Source: Bacteroidales bacterium (lineage in GTDB: Bacteria; Bacteroidota; Bacteroidia; Bacteroidales; Tenuifilaceae). From it: a stretch of DNA of 64,000 nucleotides. The stretch lies in the NCBI GenBank assembly GCA_003818205.1, contig RPRQ01000021.1, positions 1-64,000 of the forward strand, in the 5' to 3' direction. Shown here piece after piece: positions 1 through 7,651 of this stretch; the stretch's first letter is position 1, and each line of letters begins with the position of its first letter. The position numbers and the translations under genes are program-made. The notes under the pieces were generated by a model, which was not told the DNA's origin, made no database searches, and saw only the letters and a program-made list of their open reading frames with translations.

Positions 1-45
1 ATTGACGACCCTAATGCTTGGTAGCATCTATTAATAAAAATACTT

Positions 46-75
46 AAAAGGAGAATGCTTATCATTCTCCTTTTT
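46..75 (+). terminator. Rho-independent terminator of an upstream gene
   Basis: A perfect 12-bp stem (46-57 pairing with 63-74, AAAAGGAGAATG) with a 5-base loop is followed by a T-rich tail. It ends a plus-strand gene lying to the left of the window and precedes cysS. Confidence 0.8.
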
Positions 76-166
76 CTTTTAATTTTCACTTGTCGCTTAT
101 TGCTTGTTGCATGGCTCTTTTTCTTACTTTTGTATCCGATTGATTTTAAATATATCGTTTATCATT

Positions 167-1636
167 ATGGAAAGCCCTCTATTTATCTACAACACCCTAA
201 CCCGAAAGAAGGAAGAGTTTAAACCCATAAATCCAAAACATGTAGGTCTTTACGTTTGCGGTCCAACGGTTTATAGCAATGTTCATTTAGGAAACTGCCG
301 AACCTTTATATCATTTGATTTAATCTATAGGTATCTTTTACACTTAGGGTACAAAGTACGATATGTTAGGAACATCACCGATGCAGGGCATTTAGAGGGC
401 GACAGGGATGAGGGTGAGGATAAGTTTGCTAAAAAAGCAAAGTTGGAGCAGCTGGAACCCATGGAGATTGTGCATAAATATACACTTGGCTTCCACGAAG
501 TGATGAGAACCTTTAATACTCTATCCCCAAGCATCGAACCAACAGCAACAGGTCATATCAGCGAGCAGATTGAGATGATAAAACAGATCATTGAAAAGGG
601 TTATGCCTACGAAATTGGCGGTACAGTTTATTTTGATGTAGAAAAATATAGTAAAGAGTATTCATACGGTCAATTGACCAACCGAAAACTAGAAGAGCTG
701 CTTGAGGGCACCCGAGAATTAGGAGGTCAGGATGAAAAGCATGGAAGACTCGATTTTGCCTTATGGATTGCCGCAAAACCTGAAACATTGATGAAATGGC
801 CATCCCCCTGGGGTTGGGGCTTTCCTGGCTGGCACATTGAATGCTCCGCCATGGGCAGAAAATATTTAGGCGATACCTTCGATATTCATGGCGGTGGCAT
901 GGATTTACAGGCTACTCACCATACCAACGAAATAGCACAATCGCAGGCTTGTAACCATAAAGCACCTGTGAACTATTGGATACATACCAATATGCTAACT
1001 GTAAATGGTGTAAGAATGTCGAAGACAGCGGGGAATGGATTTTTACCCAACGAACTATTTACAGGTAACCACCCTTTACTTGAAAAAGGGTACTCCCCAA
1101 TGGCAGTGAGGTTTTTCATGCTACAATGCCATTATCGTAGTACTTTAGATTTCTCTAATGAGGCGCTACAAGCATCTGAAAAAGGGCTGCAGCGATTGAT
1201 GACCGCAAATCGATTTATCGATAGAATAAAACCTGCTGATAAATCTACGGTTGATGTAAATGATATGAATAGGGCATTTGTGGCTCTTAACGATGATTTC
1301 AACAGTTCAATTGCCATTGCTGTTCTATTCGATTGGGTTCGGAATATCAATCTGCTAGCTGAAAATAAGGAAACCATTACCGAATCAGACCTTAATACCC
1401 TGCGAAATACTTTCAGAACCATAACCTTTGATATTCTAGGTTTAAAGGATGAGCAGAATGAGGGCTCGAAGCAAGGCGAACTTACCGGTAAACTTATCGA
1501 TATGCTGCTCAATATGCGCCTTGAGGCTAAAGCTAATAAGGACTTTGCAACATCGGATAAAATCAGGAATCAGATAACCGAAATGGGAGTTACTGTTCGC
1601 GATCGTAAGGACGGATTTGATTGGGAAATAGCCTAA
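167..1636 (+). CDS. cysS: Cysteine--tRNA ligase
   Basis: Class I aminoacyl-tRNA synthetase that charges tRNA-Cys in the cytoplasm; 489 residues, a normal length. The HIGH-type motif is HLGN at residues 40-43 and the KMSKS-type motif is RMSKT at 283-287. The zinc ligands are visible: Cys31 (VCGPTVYSNVHLGN), Cys226 (HIECSAMG), and His251 and Glu255 in the HHTNE segment. The frame is open further upstream to 104, but those residues do not resemble the family, whose N-terminus (PLFIYNTLTRKKEEF) matches the ATG at 167. The gene stands alone on the plus strand and converges with trpS. A GC-rich palindrome of the family seen elsewhere in the window follows it at about 1648-1669. Confidence 0.97.
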   Translation: MESPLFIYNTLTRKKEEFKPINPKHVGLYVCGPTVYSNVHLGNCRTFISFDLIYRYLLHLGYKVRYVRNITDAGHLEGDRDEGEDKFAKKAKLEQLEPMEIVHKYTLGFHEVMRTFNTLSPSIEPTATGHISEQIEMIKQIIEKGYAYEIGGTVYFDVEKYSKEYSYGQLTNRKLEELLEGTRELGGQDEKHGRLDFALWIAAKPETLMKWPSPWGWGFPGWHIECSAMGRKYLGDTFDIHGGGMDLQATHHTNEIAQSQACNHKAPVNYWIHTNMLTVNGVRMSKTAGNGFLPNELFTGNHPLLEKGYSPMAVRFFMLQCHYRSTLDFSNEALQASEKGLQRLMTANRFIDRIKPADKSTVDVNDMNRAFVALNDDFNSSIAIAVLFDWVRNINLLAENKETITESDLNTLRNTFRTITFDILGLKDEQNEGSKQGELTGKLIDMLLNMRLEAKANKDFATSDKIRNQITEMGVTVRDRKDGFDWEIA

Positions 1637-1734
1637 AAAAGTTGACACCTGCCTGCCAGTAGGCAGGGTTGTTCGTTGACGGTTGACAGATCTCTATTCT
1701 TCTGACTCCCGACTTCTAACTTCTATCATTTTTC

Positions 1735-2724
1735 TTAAAACTCCTTAAACCCAATTATCCTTCTTACATCGCTAATTGTCTTCGAAGCGCTTTTGCGAGC
1801 TTTCTCTGCCCCTAATTTTGCAACCTTTCGGAGGTAGGCATTATCAGCAAGGTAACCTTCAATCCTTTCGCGAACAGGGGTGGTAACCTTAATAATATCC
1901 TCGGCTAGCTGTTTCTTCATATCACCGTAGCGAACCTGGCAGGTATTGTACTTCTCGTCGAAGAAATTGTATGTATCGGGAGTTGATACAATTTTCATTA
2001 TCGCAAATAGATTTTCAATAGCCTCAGGCTTTGGCTGATTGGCCTCTGTTGGACCGCTATCGGTAACCGCTTTCATCACCTTTTTTCGGATAGTATCGGG
2101 ATCATCGGCAAGGAAAACGCCATTGCCCTCCGATTTGCCCATCTTTCCTGAACCATCGAGACCTGGAACTTTAACCAACTTTTCGCCAAAGTTATATGCC
2201 ACTGGCTCGGGAAAGTACTCCACGTTGTACATCCTGTTAAAGCGATTGGCAAAGGTACGGGTCATCTCCAAGTGCTGCTCCTGATCCTTGCCTACAGGTA
2301 CTTTATGTGAGCGATGGATAAGAATATCAGCAGCCATAAGGGTTGGGTAAGTAAGCAATCCTGCATTCACATTTTCGGGTTGCTTACGAATGGTATCCTT
2401 AAACGAAGTACAACGCTCAAGTTCACCCATATAGGCATTCATGTTGAGCAGTAGATATAGCTCAGGAATCTCGGGAACATCACTCTGAATATATAAAGTT
2501 GAAACCTCTGGATCGAGACCACAGGCAAGGTACTCCGCTAAAACTTGTTTCACCGATCCATGAAGATCAGCTGGGGTTGGATGTGTTGTTAATGAGTGAT
2601 AATCTGCAATAAAAAAGTAGCAATTATTCTCGTGCTGCATCTTCAGAAAATTCTTCATTGCACCAAAATAGTTGCCCAAGTGTAACTTTCCTGTGGGGCG
2701 AATTCCGCTTAAAACTATATCCAT
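1735..2724 (-). CDS. trpS: Tryptophan--tRNA ligase
   Basis: Class I synthetase that charges tRNA-Trp; 329 residues from the ATG at 2724. The open frame reaches a TTG two codons further out, which I reject. The HIGH-type motif is HLGN at 15-18 within SGIRPTGKLHLGNYFGA, and KMGKS, the usual variant of this family, is at 194-198. The Rossmann-fold segment (FIADYHSLT) and the helical C-terminal domain are complete. It is transcribed toward cysS. A TATTTTTG motif on the minus strand (2744-2751), matching the Bacteroidota -7 box TAnnTTTG, lies 20 bases before the start. Confidence 0.97.
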   Translation of the reverse strand: MDIVLSGIRPTGKLHLGNYFGAMKNFLKMQHENNCYFFIADYHSLTTHPTPADLHGSVKQVLAEYLACGLDPEVSTLYIQSDVPEIPELYLLLNMNAYMGELERCTSFKDTIRKQPENVNAGLLTYPTLMAADILIHRSHKVPVGKDQEQHLEMTRTFANRFNRMYNVEYFPEPVAYNFGEKLVKVPGLDGSGKMGKSEGNGVFLADDPDTIRKKVMKAVTDSGPTEANQPKPEAIENLFAIMKIVSTPDTYNFFDEKYNTCQVRYGDMKKQLAEDIIKVTTPVRERIEGYLADNAYLRKVAKLGAEKARKSASKTISDVRRIIGFKEF

Positions 2725-2743
2725 CTTCAAATTTTTAGTAAGG

Positions 2744-2751
2744 CAAAAATA
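2744..2751 (-). promoter_or_regulatory. Bacteroidota-type -7 box of trpS
   Basis: The minus strand reads TATTTTTG, matching TAnnTTTG, 20 bases upstream of the trpS ATG. I do not see a clear TTG -33 partner, so this is a moderate call. Confidence 0.45.
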
Positions 2752-2880
2752 AGAAAGAAAGTTATTAAATAACTCGTAAAATCAAAAATGAGAAGATATT
2801 CACTGACAATCTATACCGTGATTAGTTTCTAAGTGCTTTTTTTTATCTGCTCAAATACATATTAAACTATAAAATATATC

Positions 2881-2993
2881 ACTAGTGTTATGTTAATCTT
2901 ACGATGACGTAATAGCATTAAGGGCTATAACCGATGGGTTAACCCATCGGTTAAAAAAAAAACTTAATAATACACACCTAACATAACACTAGT
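2881..2993. repeat. 113-bp MITE-like element with perfect terminal inverted repeats
   Basis: The ends are perfect 15-bp inverted repeats: ACTAGTGTTATGTTA at 2881-2895 and its exact complement at 2979-2993. The centre holds a perfect 24-bp palindrome at 2930-2953 around GTTAAC. There is no reading frame inside. I do not see a convincing target duplication in the flanks. It lies in the 581-bp gap between the divergent trpS and carbonic anhydrase genes and fits a small non-autonomous transposable element. Confidence 0.6.
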
Positions 2994-3097
2994 AACCGAC
3001 TAATTTTTCTAATGAAAAAAAAAATCAACTGCTGACACATTCATTAACAGCCACATGAGCTAGTGGGCTAAAGCCCGAAAGCAGATATTTACAACTA

Positions 3098-3215
3098 AGA
3101 GGCTGTCTAAAAAGTCTCCAAAAAAGTCATTCCTATCGCAGTCGAAGAAAGGATCAATTTGAAATATCGCATGCTTCGACTTCGCTCAGCATGACTGCAA
3201 AGGCAAGCAAAACGT
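3098..3215. repeat. Intergenic repeat-like segment
   Basis: A segment running from GAGGCTGTCTAAAAAGTC to a CTTCGACTTCGCTCAGCATG motif. It contains partially complementary halves (ATCGCAGTCGAAG and CTTCGACTTCGC). Its wording resembles dispersed intergenic repeats I know from Bacteroidota genomes, but no second copy occurs in this window, so the repeat status is inference. Confidence 0.35.
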
Positions 3216-3281
3216 TTATAGTTAATTATGCGGATACTCTTATCTAAATTCCAAGTTTAATTCTCTAACTTCTTTTTCAAT

Positions 3282-3289
3282 TAACTTTG
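3282..3289 (+). promoter_or_regulatory. -7 box of the carbonic anhydrase-like gene
   Basis: TAACTTTG matches TAnnTTTG exactly and lies 16 bases before the ATG at 3306. The -33 region is weak (TTC instead of TTG). Confidence 0.5.
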
Positions 3290-3305
3290 TCAAAAACGCA
3301 ATATT

Positions 3306-3821
3306 ATGGCAATTATTAAACCTTTGAGGGGATTCACTCCCAAAATCGGAAAGAATTGTTTTGTTGCCGAAACGGCTGTTATTATTGGCGATGTTGAGAT
3401 TGGCGACGATTGCAGTATTTGGTTCGGGGCAGTTTTACGTGGCGATGTAAACTCGATTAGAATTGGAAACAGGGTGAACATTCAGGATAATGCCATATTA
3501 CACACGACCTATCAAAAGACTACCCTAAACATTGGCGATGACGTTTCTATTGGACATGGAGTAATTGTTCATGGAGCCGAGGTTAAAAATGGTGCTTTGC
3601 TTGGCATGGGTTCAACGGTAATGGATAATGCTGTTATTGGTGAGGGAGCAATAGTTGCAGCTAATGCCCTAATAATGGAAAATACGATAGTTGAACCTAG
3701 TAGTATTTATGCAGGAGTTCCTGCAAAGTTTATAAAAACTGTAGACCCTACTCAAAGTAAGGAGATGAATGAGCGGATTGCTCGGAATTACTTGTTCTAT
3801 TCGGGGTGGTATAAGAAGTAG
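3306..3821 (+). CDS. Gamma-carbonic anhydrase family hexapeptide-repeat protein
   Basis: 171 residues forming a left-handed beta helix from hexapeptide repeats (VIIGDVEIGDDCSIWFGAVLRG and following), as in the YrdA/PaaY/CaiE group. Three histidines at the expected zinc-binding places are present: ILHTT, SIGHG and IVHG. This supports a metal-binding trimer and possibly CO2 hydration, although many members of the group have no proven activity. The length is typical and the ATG at 3306 follows a good -7 box. The gene is monocistronic, followed by a strong hairpin at 3891-3927. The family is certain; the reaction is inferred. Confidence 0.9.
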   Translation: MAIIKPLRGFTPKIGKNCFVAETAVIIGDVEIGDDCSIWFGAVLRGDVNSIRIGNRVNIQDNAILHTTYQKTTLNIGDDVSIGHGVIVHGAEVKNGALLGMGSTVMDNAVIGEGAIVAANALIMENTIVEPSSIYAGVPAKFIKTVDPTQSKEMNERIARNYLFYSGWYKK

Positions 3822-3890
3822 TACATTCAGTGCAATGCTTTGGATTTATGGGTTTTCTTACTTGATTAGGTTGAAATTCGAGATAAAAGA

Positions 3891-3927
3891 ATTAGGAGAA
3901 ATCCTGTTTTGCAGGATTTCTCCTAAT
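3891..3927 (+). terminator. Strong hairpin after the carbonic anhydrase-like gene
   Basis: A perfect 16-bp stem (3891-3906 with 3912-3927, ATTAGGAGAAATCCTG) and a 5-base loop. It is followed by ATATAT rather than a pure T tract, so termination could be partly bidirectional. It ends the gene at 3306-3821. Confidence 0.65.
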
Positions 3928-4087
3928 ATATATGAACTATCTTAGTAGCGCAAGCACGATACCTCTTTCTATTTCTTAATGAAAAAAAGAGTTGAAATTT
4001 TAAAATATCAGCAGTCGCTTTTAGAAAAAAGGAGGCTATTAATCTTCGTCAAAAATCAATTGGCCTCTTTTTATAGCGTTTTCTTGC

Positions 4088-4748
4088 TTACACTATATAT
4101 TCATACAATTGCTTACGATATTTTGGATTATCATACCATTCTGAATGCCAGAAGCCATCGAACCAGAAATTTTTCGTATGGTATTTTTCAACCAATTCTG
4201 CACATTGTGTTTTAACAAATTCAAAATAAGAATCCATTCCGCCTTTTACCAAAGAGACATTTTTGGCTTCAACAGGATACATGTACGGCCATCCATTTTC
4301 GCGGATATCTGCAATTGAGTAATATGTGCAAAAAGTTATACCATTTTTTTCGCAGACTTCTAATAATTATTTACAAATATAGCGAGCATAAGGTGTGTTC
4401 ATAATATTAAAATCGGTTGCTTTTGTATCCCAAAGGCAAAAACCATCGTGATGTTTTGGACCGAATACAATATATCTCATACCTGCATTCTTAGCGATGC
4501 TGACCCATGTTTCCGCATCAAATTTGACAGGATTAAAATCTTTGCATAGCTGGGTATTTTTCTGCAGGGAGCTCGTCGCTTCCCCAGCTCCATCCAATTT
4601 CCTGATCAATTACACTCATTGGAGTCCAATGTATAAACCTTCCAAACCGTGTATCAGTAAACCATTTTACATCTTTTTTCAAGACATAATTCATTTCTTT
4701 TGTTTGTGAGATAGCGCTTGTGTAGCTTGCAAATAGAATTACGGTCAT
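4088..4748 (-). pseudogene. Decayed GH29 alpha-L-fucosidase fragment
   Basis: On the minus strand from 4748 the translation starts with a secretion-type leader (MTVILFASYTSAISQT) and runs into WFTDTRFGRFIHWTPMS, the conserved N-terminus of GH29 fucosidases. The frame breaks near 4548. In the next frame it resumes as FNPVKFDAETW and KHHDGFCLWDTKATDF, meets an in-frame TAA at 4367-4369, and continues in the same frame to NFWFDGFWHSEWY, whose WFDG segment carries the family nucleophile Asp. It then stops at 4088, so roughly the C-terminal half of a normal 450-residue enzyme is missing. At least three lesions (frameshift, stop, truncation) make it non-functional. Its place downstream of bglX on the same strand marks it as the former last enzyme of the polysaccharide locus. 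Confidence 0.85.
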
Positions 4749-4824
4749 TTTTAAAAAAAATTCTAAACTTTAAACGCTTGTATTTGTTTTAAATGTTTCA
4801 TCATTTCAAAGATTAAAACACTGA

Positions 4825-4895
4825 CAGGTCCTTCGGACTCTGTCAGGTTAACCAACCTAATTGACCTTTCAGAGTCGGTAAACCTGAAAGCGTCA
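4825..4895. repeat. Nested hairpin region
   Basis: CTGACAG and CTGTCAG flank a short loop at about 4829-4853, and a second partly complementary segment follows (TTGACCTTTCAG and CTGAAAGCGTCAA). It lies between the GH3 gene and the fucosidase remnant. A related CTCTGTCAGGGTT hairpin sits at 16447-16485. It may act as a terminator after bglX or be a dispersed repeat. Confidence 0.4.
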
Positions 4896-4994
4896 ATTGT
4901 ATGATCCTTAAGTAAACGACATTGCCTTAGTAATGGCATTTCAAGCAATCATTCAAATAAACCTATCAAAAATTTAATAGTCTCAATAAAATTT

Positions 4995-7307
4995 TTAGTT
5001 TTCAATCGTGAAAGAAGTTGACAAATTTCCAATCATAATCACAAATTCTCCTGGTTCGATAATATATTTCATATCTACATTCCAGAATCCCAACTCCTTG
5101 ACAGGTAGTTTGAAAGTAATAATTTTACTTTCCCCAACCTCAAGATGCACTTTTTCAAAACCTTTTAACATTTTCACATAAGGAGAAACTGAAGCCACAA
5201 TATCTTTAACAAATAACAGTACAGCCTCATTGCCTGACATACTCCCTGTATTTTTAACTTTTACCGTTATCGGAATTTCTTTATCATTGGCCGAAATCTC
5301 AGCTGGTACTGATAAATCGGAATATTGATATGTTGTATAACTCAATCCAAACCCAAACGGGAAAGCAGGTTGGTCGCTATCCTTGGCTCCTGCATAGGCA
5401 TAGCCTGTCCAGTAACGTGATGCTCGTTGATAGTAATATTGTGGAATATGTCCTATGGTTTTGGGGATTGTAAACGGCAACTTTCCGGATGGATTTATTT
5501 TACCAAACAAAACCTCTGCTACGGCTTGTCCGCCGTATTGTCCGGGCTCCCACGCATATAAAAGGGCAGGGATCTTTTCATTTATCCAGGGCTCGGAAAC
5601 TACCTTTCCGCTAACAACCACCACAACAACAGGTTTTCCGGTTGAATATAAGGCTTGCACCAGCTCTAACTGTTTTCCGTACAACCCTATAGATGGCATA
5701 TCGCATGATTCGCCATAGGTCCTCAAACCCCAGTTGGTACGGATGGCCTGACCGCCAACGACCACCACCACCAGATCATTATTTTTAGCACGTTTTACTG
5801 CTTCAGTGATGCTCCAGTCATTCACTTCGGCATTTTCTTTTTTAAGTTTTTGCTCTAAAATACGGGGATCGGCCGTTTCGGCCATTTCTTGGGTAACCTT
5901 TATTGCTTTACCGCGTACCACGCCGCAATTAAAATAATCGATTGTGAAATCGTTACCGGCTATTGTTTCAATACCTTTCAGGATGGTTATTACCTGTGGT
6001 TGTTCTATAGCCCAGTCTCCGATAATATTCTGATTATCTGCATTTGGGCCTGTAACCAGTATCCTTTGGTATTTCTGTTTTGAGATGGGCAGAATCTGGT
6101 CGTTATTCTTCAACAAGGTAAGGCATTCTCTTGCCCCTTGCAAGGCAATTTCTTTAGCTTTATCGGAACCAAAAGCCTTTGCGTTTTTTGACAGATCGAC
6201 CTGAGAAGATTCGAATAACCCAACCATGAATTTAACCCTCAGGATGCGGCGTACAGCGTCGTCAATCCGGCTCATTGGGATTTTTCCCTGCTTAACCAGT
6301 TCTATCATTGGCCTGAAAAAATCATCAAGCTTTTCTGAATTCATGTACATATCAACACCTGCATTTATACCAACTGCAAGGGCTTCTTCGTGGGTTGCTG
6401 CTATCTTATGCAAACCATCTAGATTCTTCACATCCTGCATATCTGAAACGATAAAGCCTTTGAAGCCCCATTCGTTTTTTAATATTTTGGTCATTATTTC
6501 ATAGTTGGCATGAGCGGGAACGCCATTAATATCGTTGTGCCCGGTCATTATCATCAGGGCACCTGCATCAACGGCCGCCTTAAACGGGGATAAAAATACC
6601 TGCCTCAGGGTACGTTCCGAAATTTCAGCAGAGGCATGGTTAACCCCACCTATCGATACCCCTCCACCAACCAGATGCTTAGGGCAACATGCCACTCCTG
6701 TTTTTCCTACATTTTCCTGATAACCTCGTGTATATGCATCAGACATTAAAGAGCTTAAAAAGGGGCATTCGCCAAATGTTTCACCCGAACGTCCAAAGCG
6801 TGGGTCTTGCACAACATCAATAGTTGGGGTATATGTAGCCCTTTGTCCCCAGTCACGCACTTCAATACCAGCCATACGAGCTGTTTTAAAAGCCAAATCC
6901 CTATTGAAACTTGCAGCCATGCTAATGCTTGTCGGGTAAATGGTTGCACCTTCCTGCATACCGTTTCCGTGGCAAGCATCAATTTGAAAAAGTATAGGTA
7001 TTTTCAACCTTTGTTTATAAGCTAAAGCCTGTAGCTGATTATTTTTTTCAGCAGTTATCTCGCCAAGAATACCACCTAGGCCATACTTTTCTATTTCTTC
7101 TGATACTTCTGGCTTTTCGACATCCCACATTGCCCACAAATCCATTTGGGCAATTTTCTCTTCTAAGGTCATTATCGAAAGCAGGTTTTCGATACGTTGC
7201 TCTATAGGTAGAGTAGGGTTCAAATAAACATGGCTTTGAGCCTGTACAATTGTAATTGAAAGAGCAATAAAAATTAAAAAACAAATCAAATAATATAATT
7301 TTCTCAT
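4995..7307 (-). CDS. bglX: GH3 beta-glucosidase, exported
   Basis: 770 residues, full length for the BglX type. An N-terminal signal peptide (about 1-23, ending VQA) sends it to the periplasm. The N-terminal GH3 barrel carries the sugar-binding KH motif (CCPKHLVGGG near 209) and the nucleophile Asp289 in FIVSDMQDV. The alpha/beta sandwich domain follows (TLLKNNDQILP, VVVVVGGQAIRTNWGLR). A fibronectin type III-like domain ends the protein (IPITVKVKNTGSMSGNEAV). It removes terminal beta-glucosyl (possibly beta-xylosyl) residues from oligosaccharides imported through the SusCD pair. It lies 344 bp downstream of the beta-galactosidase on the same strand and is followed by the broken fucosidase. 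Specificity cannot be read from sequence. Confidence 0.93.
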   Translation of the reverse strand: MRKLYYLICFLIFIALSITIVQAQSHVYLNPTLPIEQRIENLLSIMTLEEKIAQMDLWAMWDVEKPEVSEEIEKYGLGGILGEITAEKNNQLQALAYKQRLKIPILFQIDACHGNGMQEGATIYPTSISMAASFNRDLAFKTARMAGIEVRDWGQRATYTPTIDVVQDPRFGRSGETFGECPFLSSLMSDAYTRGYQENVGKTGVACCPKHLVGGGVSIGGVNHASAEISERTLRQVFLSPFKAAVDAGALMIMTGHNDINGVPAHANYEIMTKILKNEWGFKGFIVSDMQDVKNLDGLHKIAATHEEALAVGINAGVDMYMNSEKLDDFFRPMIELVKQGKIPMSRIDDAVRRILRVKFMVGLFESSQVDLSKNAKAFGSDKAKEIALQGARECLTLLKNNDQILPISKQKYQRILVTGPNADNQNIIGDWAIEQPQVITILKGIETIAGNDFTIDYFNCGVVRGKAIKVTQEMAETADPRILEQKLKKENAEVNDWSITEAVKRAKNNDLVVVVVGGQAIRTNWGLRTYGESCDMPSIGLYGKQLELVQALYSTGKPVVVVVVSGKVVSEPWINEKIPALLYAWEPGQYGGQAVAEVLFGKINPSGKLPFTIPKTIGHIPQYYYQRASRYWTGYAYAGAKDSDQPAFPFGFGLSYTTYQYSDLSVPAEISANDKEIPITVKVKNTGSMSGNEAVLLFVKDIVASVSPYVKMLKGFEKVHLEVGESKIITFKLPVKELGFWNVDMKYIIEPGEFVIMIGNLSTSFTIEN

Positions 7308-7651
7308 AGCTTAATTGATTTTAAGATTATCAAATTATCAATTATAAACTGATACTCAGATGTAGAATATTAGAAACTGTTTAAATTTTATTTTTCAGTA
7401 TAAAAACCACTGTCTTTGACGGTGGTCATGTAAGTTAGGCTTTGCCATTAGCTTTGCCCATGAACTAATAAATTCGCAATCATATGTAAATTAGGCAATT
7501 ATCACAAGTGTGTTACCAATACGAGTATCACATCGTTTTTTAGACGGTAAATAAAATATCAAGAAAATGAAGAACGTAAAGATGAGAATAATCGATCTTC
7601 CCTCTTTTAGAGGGTTCTGATATTAAAGCCACTGGCTCTGCCGGTGGTGGG
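7308..7651. other. Gap between lacZ and bglX with two similar hairpins
   Basis: No gene is seen. Two related stem-loops occur: 7407-7425 (CCACTGTC, loop, GACGGTGG) and 7629-7647 (CCACTGGC, loop, GCCGGTGG). The second lies directly after the beta-galactosidase stop on the minus strand and could attenuate transcription. The first lies nearer the bglX start. Confidence 0.45.

Noticed and set aside
3979-4215. Plus-strand reading frame of 78 codons after the carbonic anhydrase-like gene
   Set aside because: It runs antisense to the fucosidase remnant, has no family resemblance and shows biased composition expected of a shadow frame.
4763-4948. Minus-strand frame of 61 codons between bglX and the fucosidase remnant
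   Set aside because: Its translation comes from the hairpin repeat at 4825-4895; no protein features.
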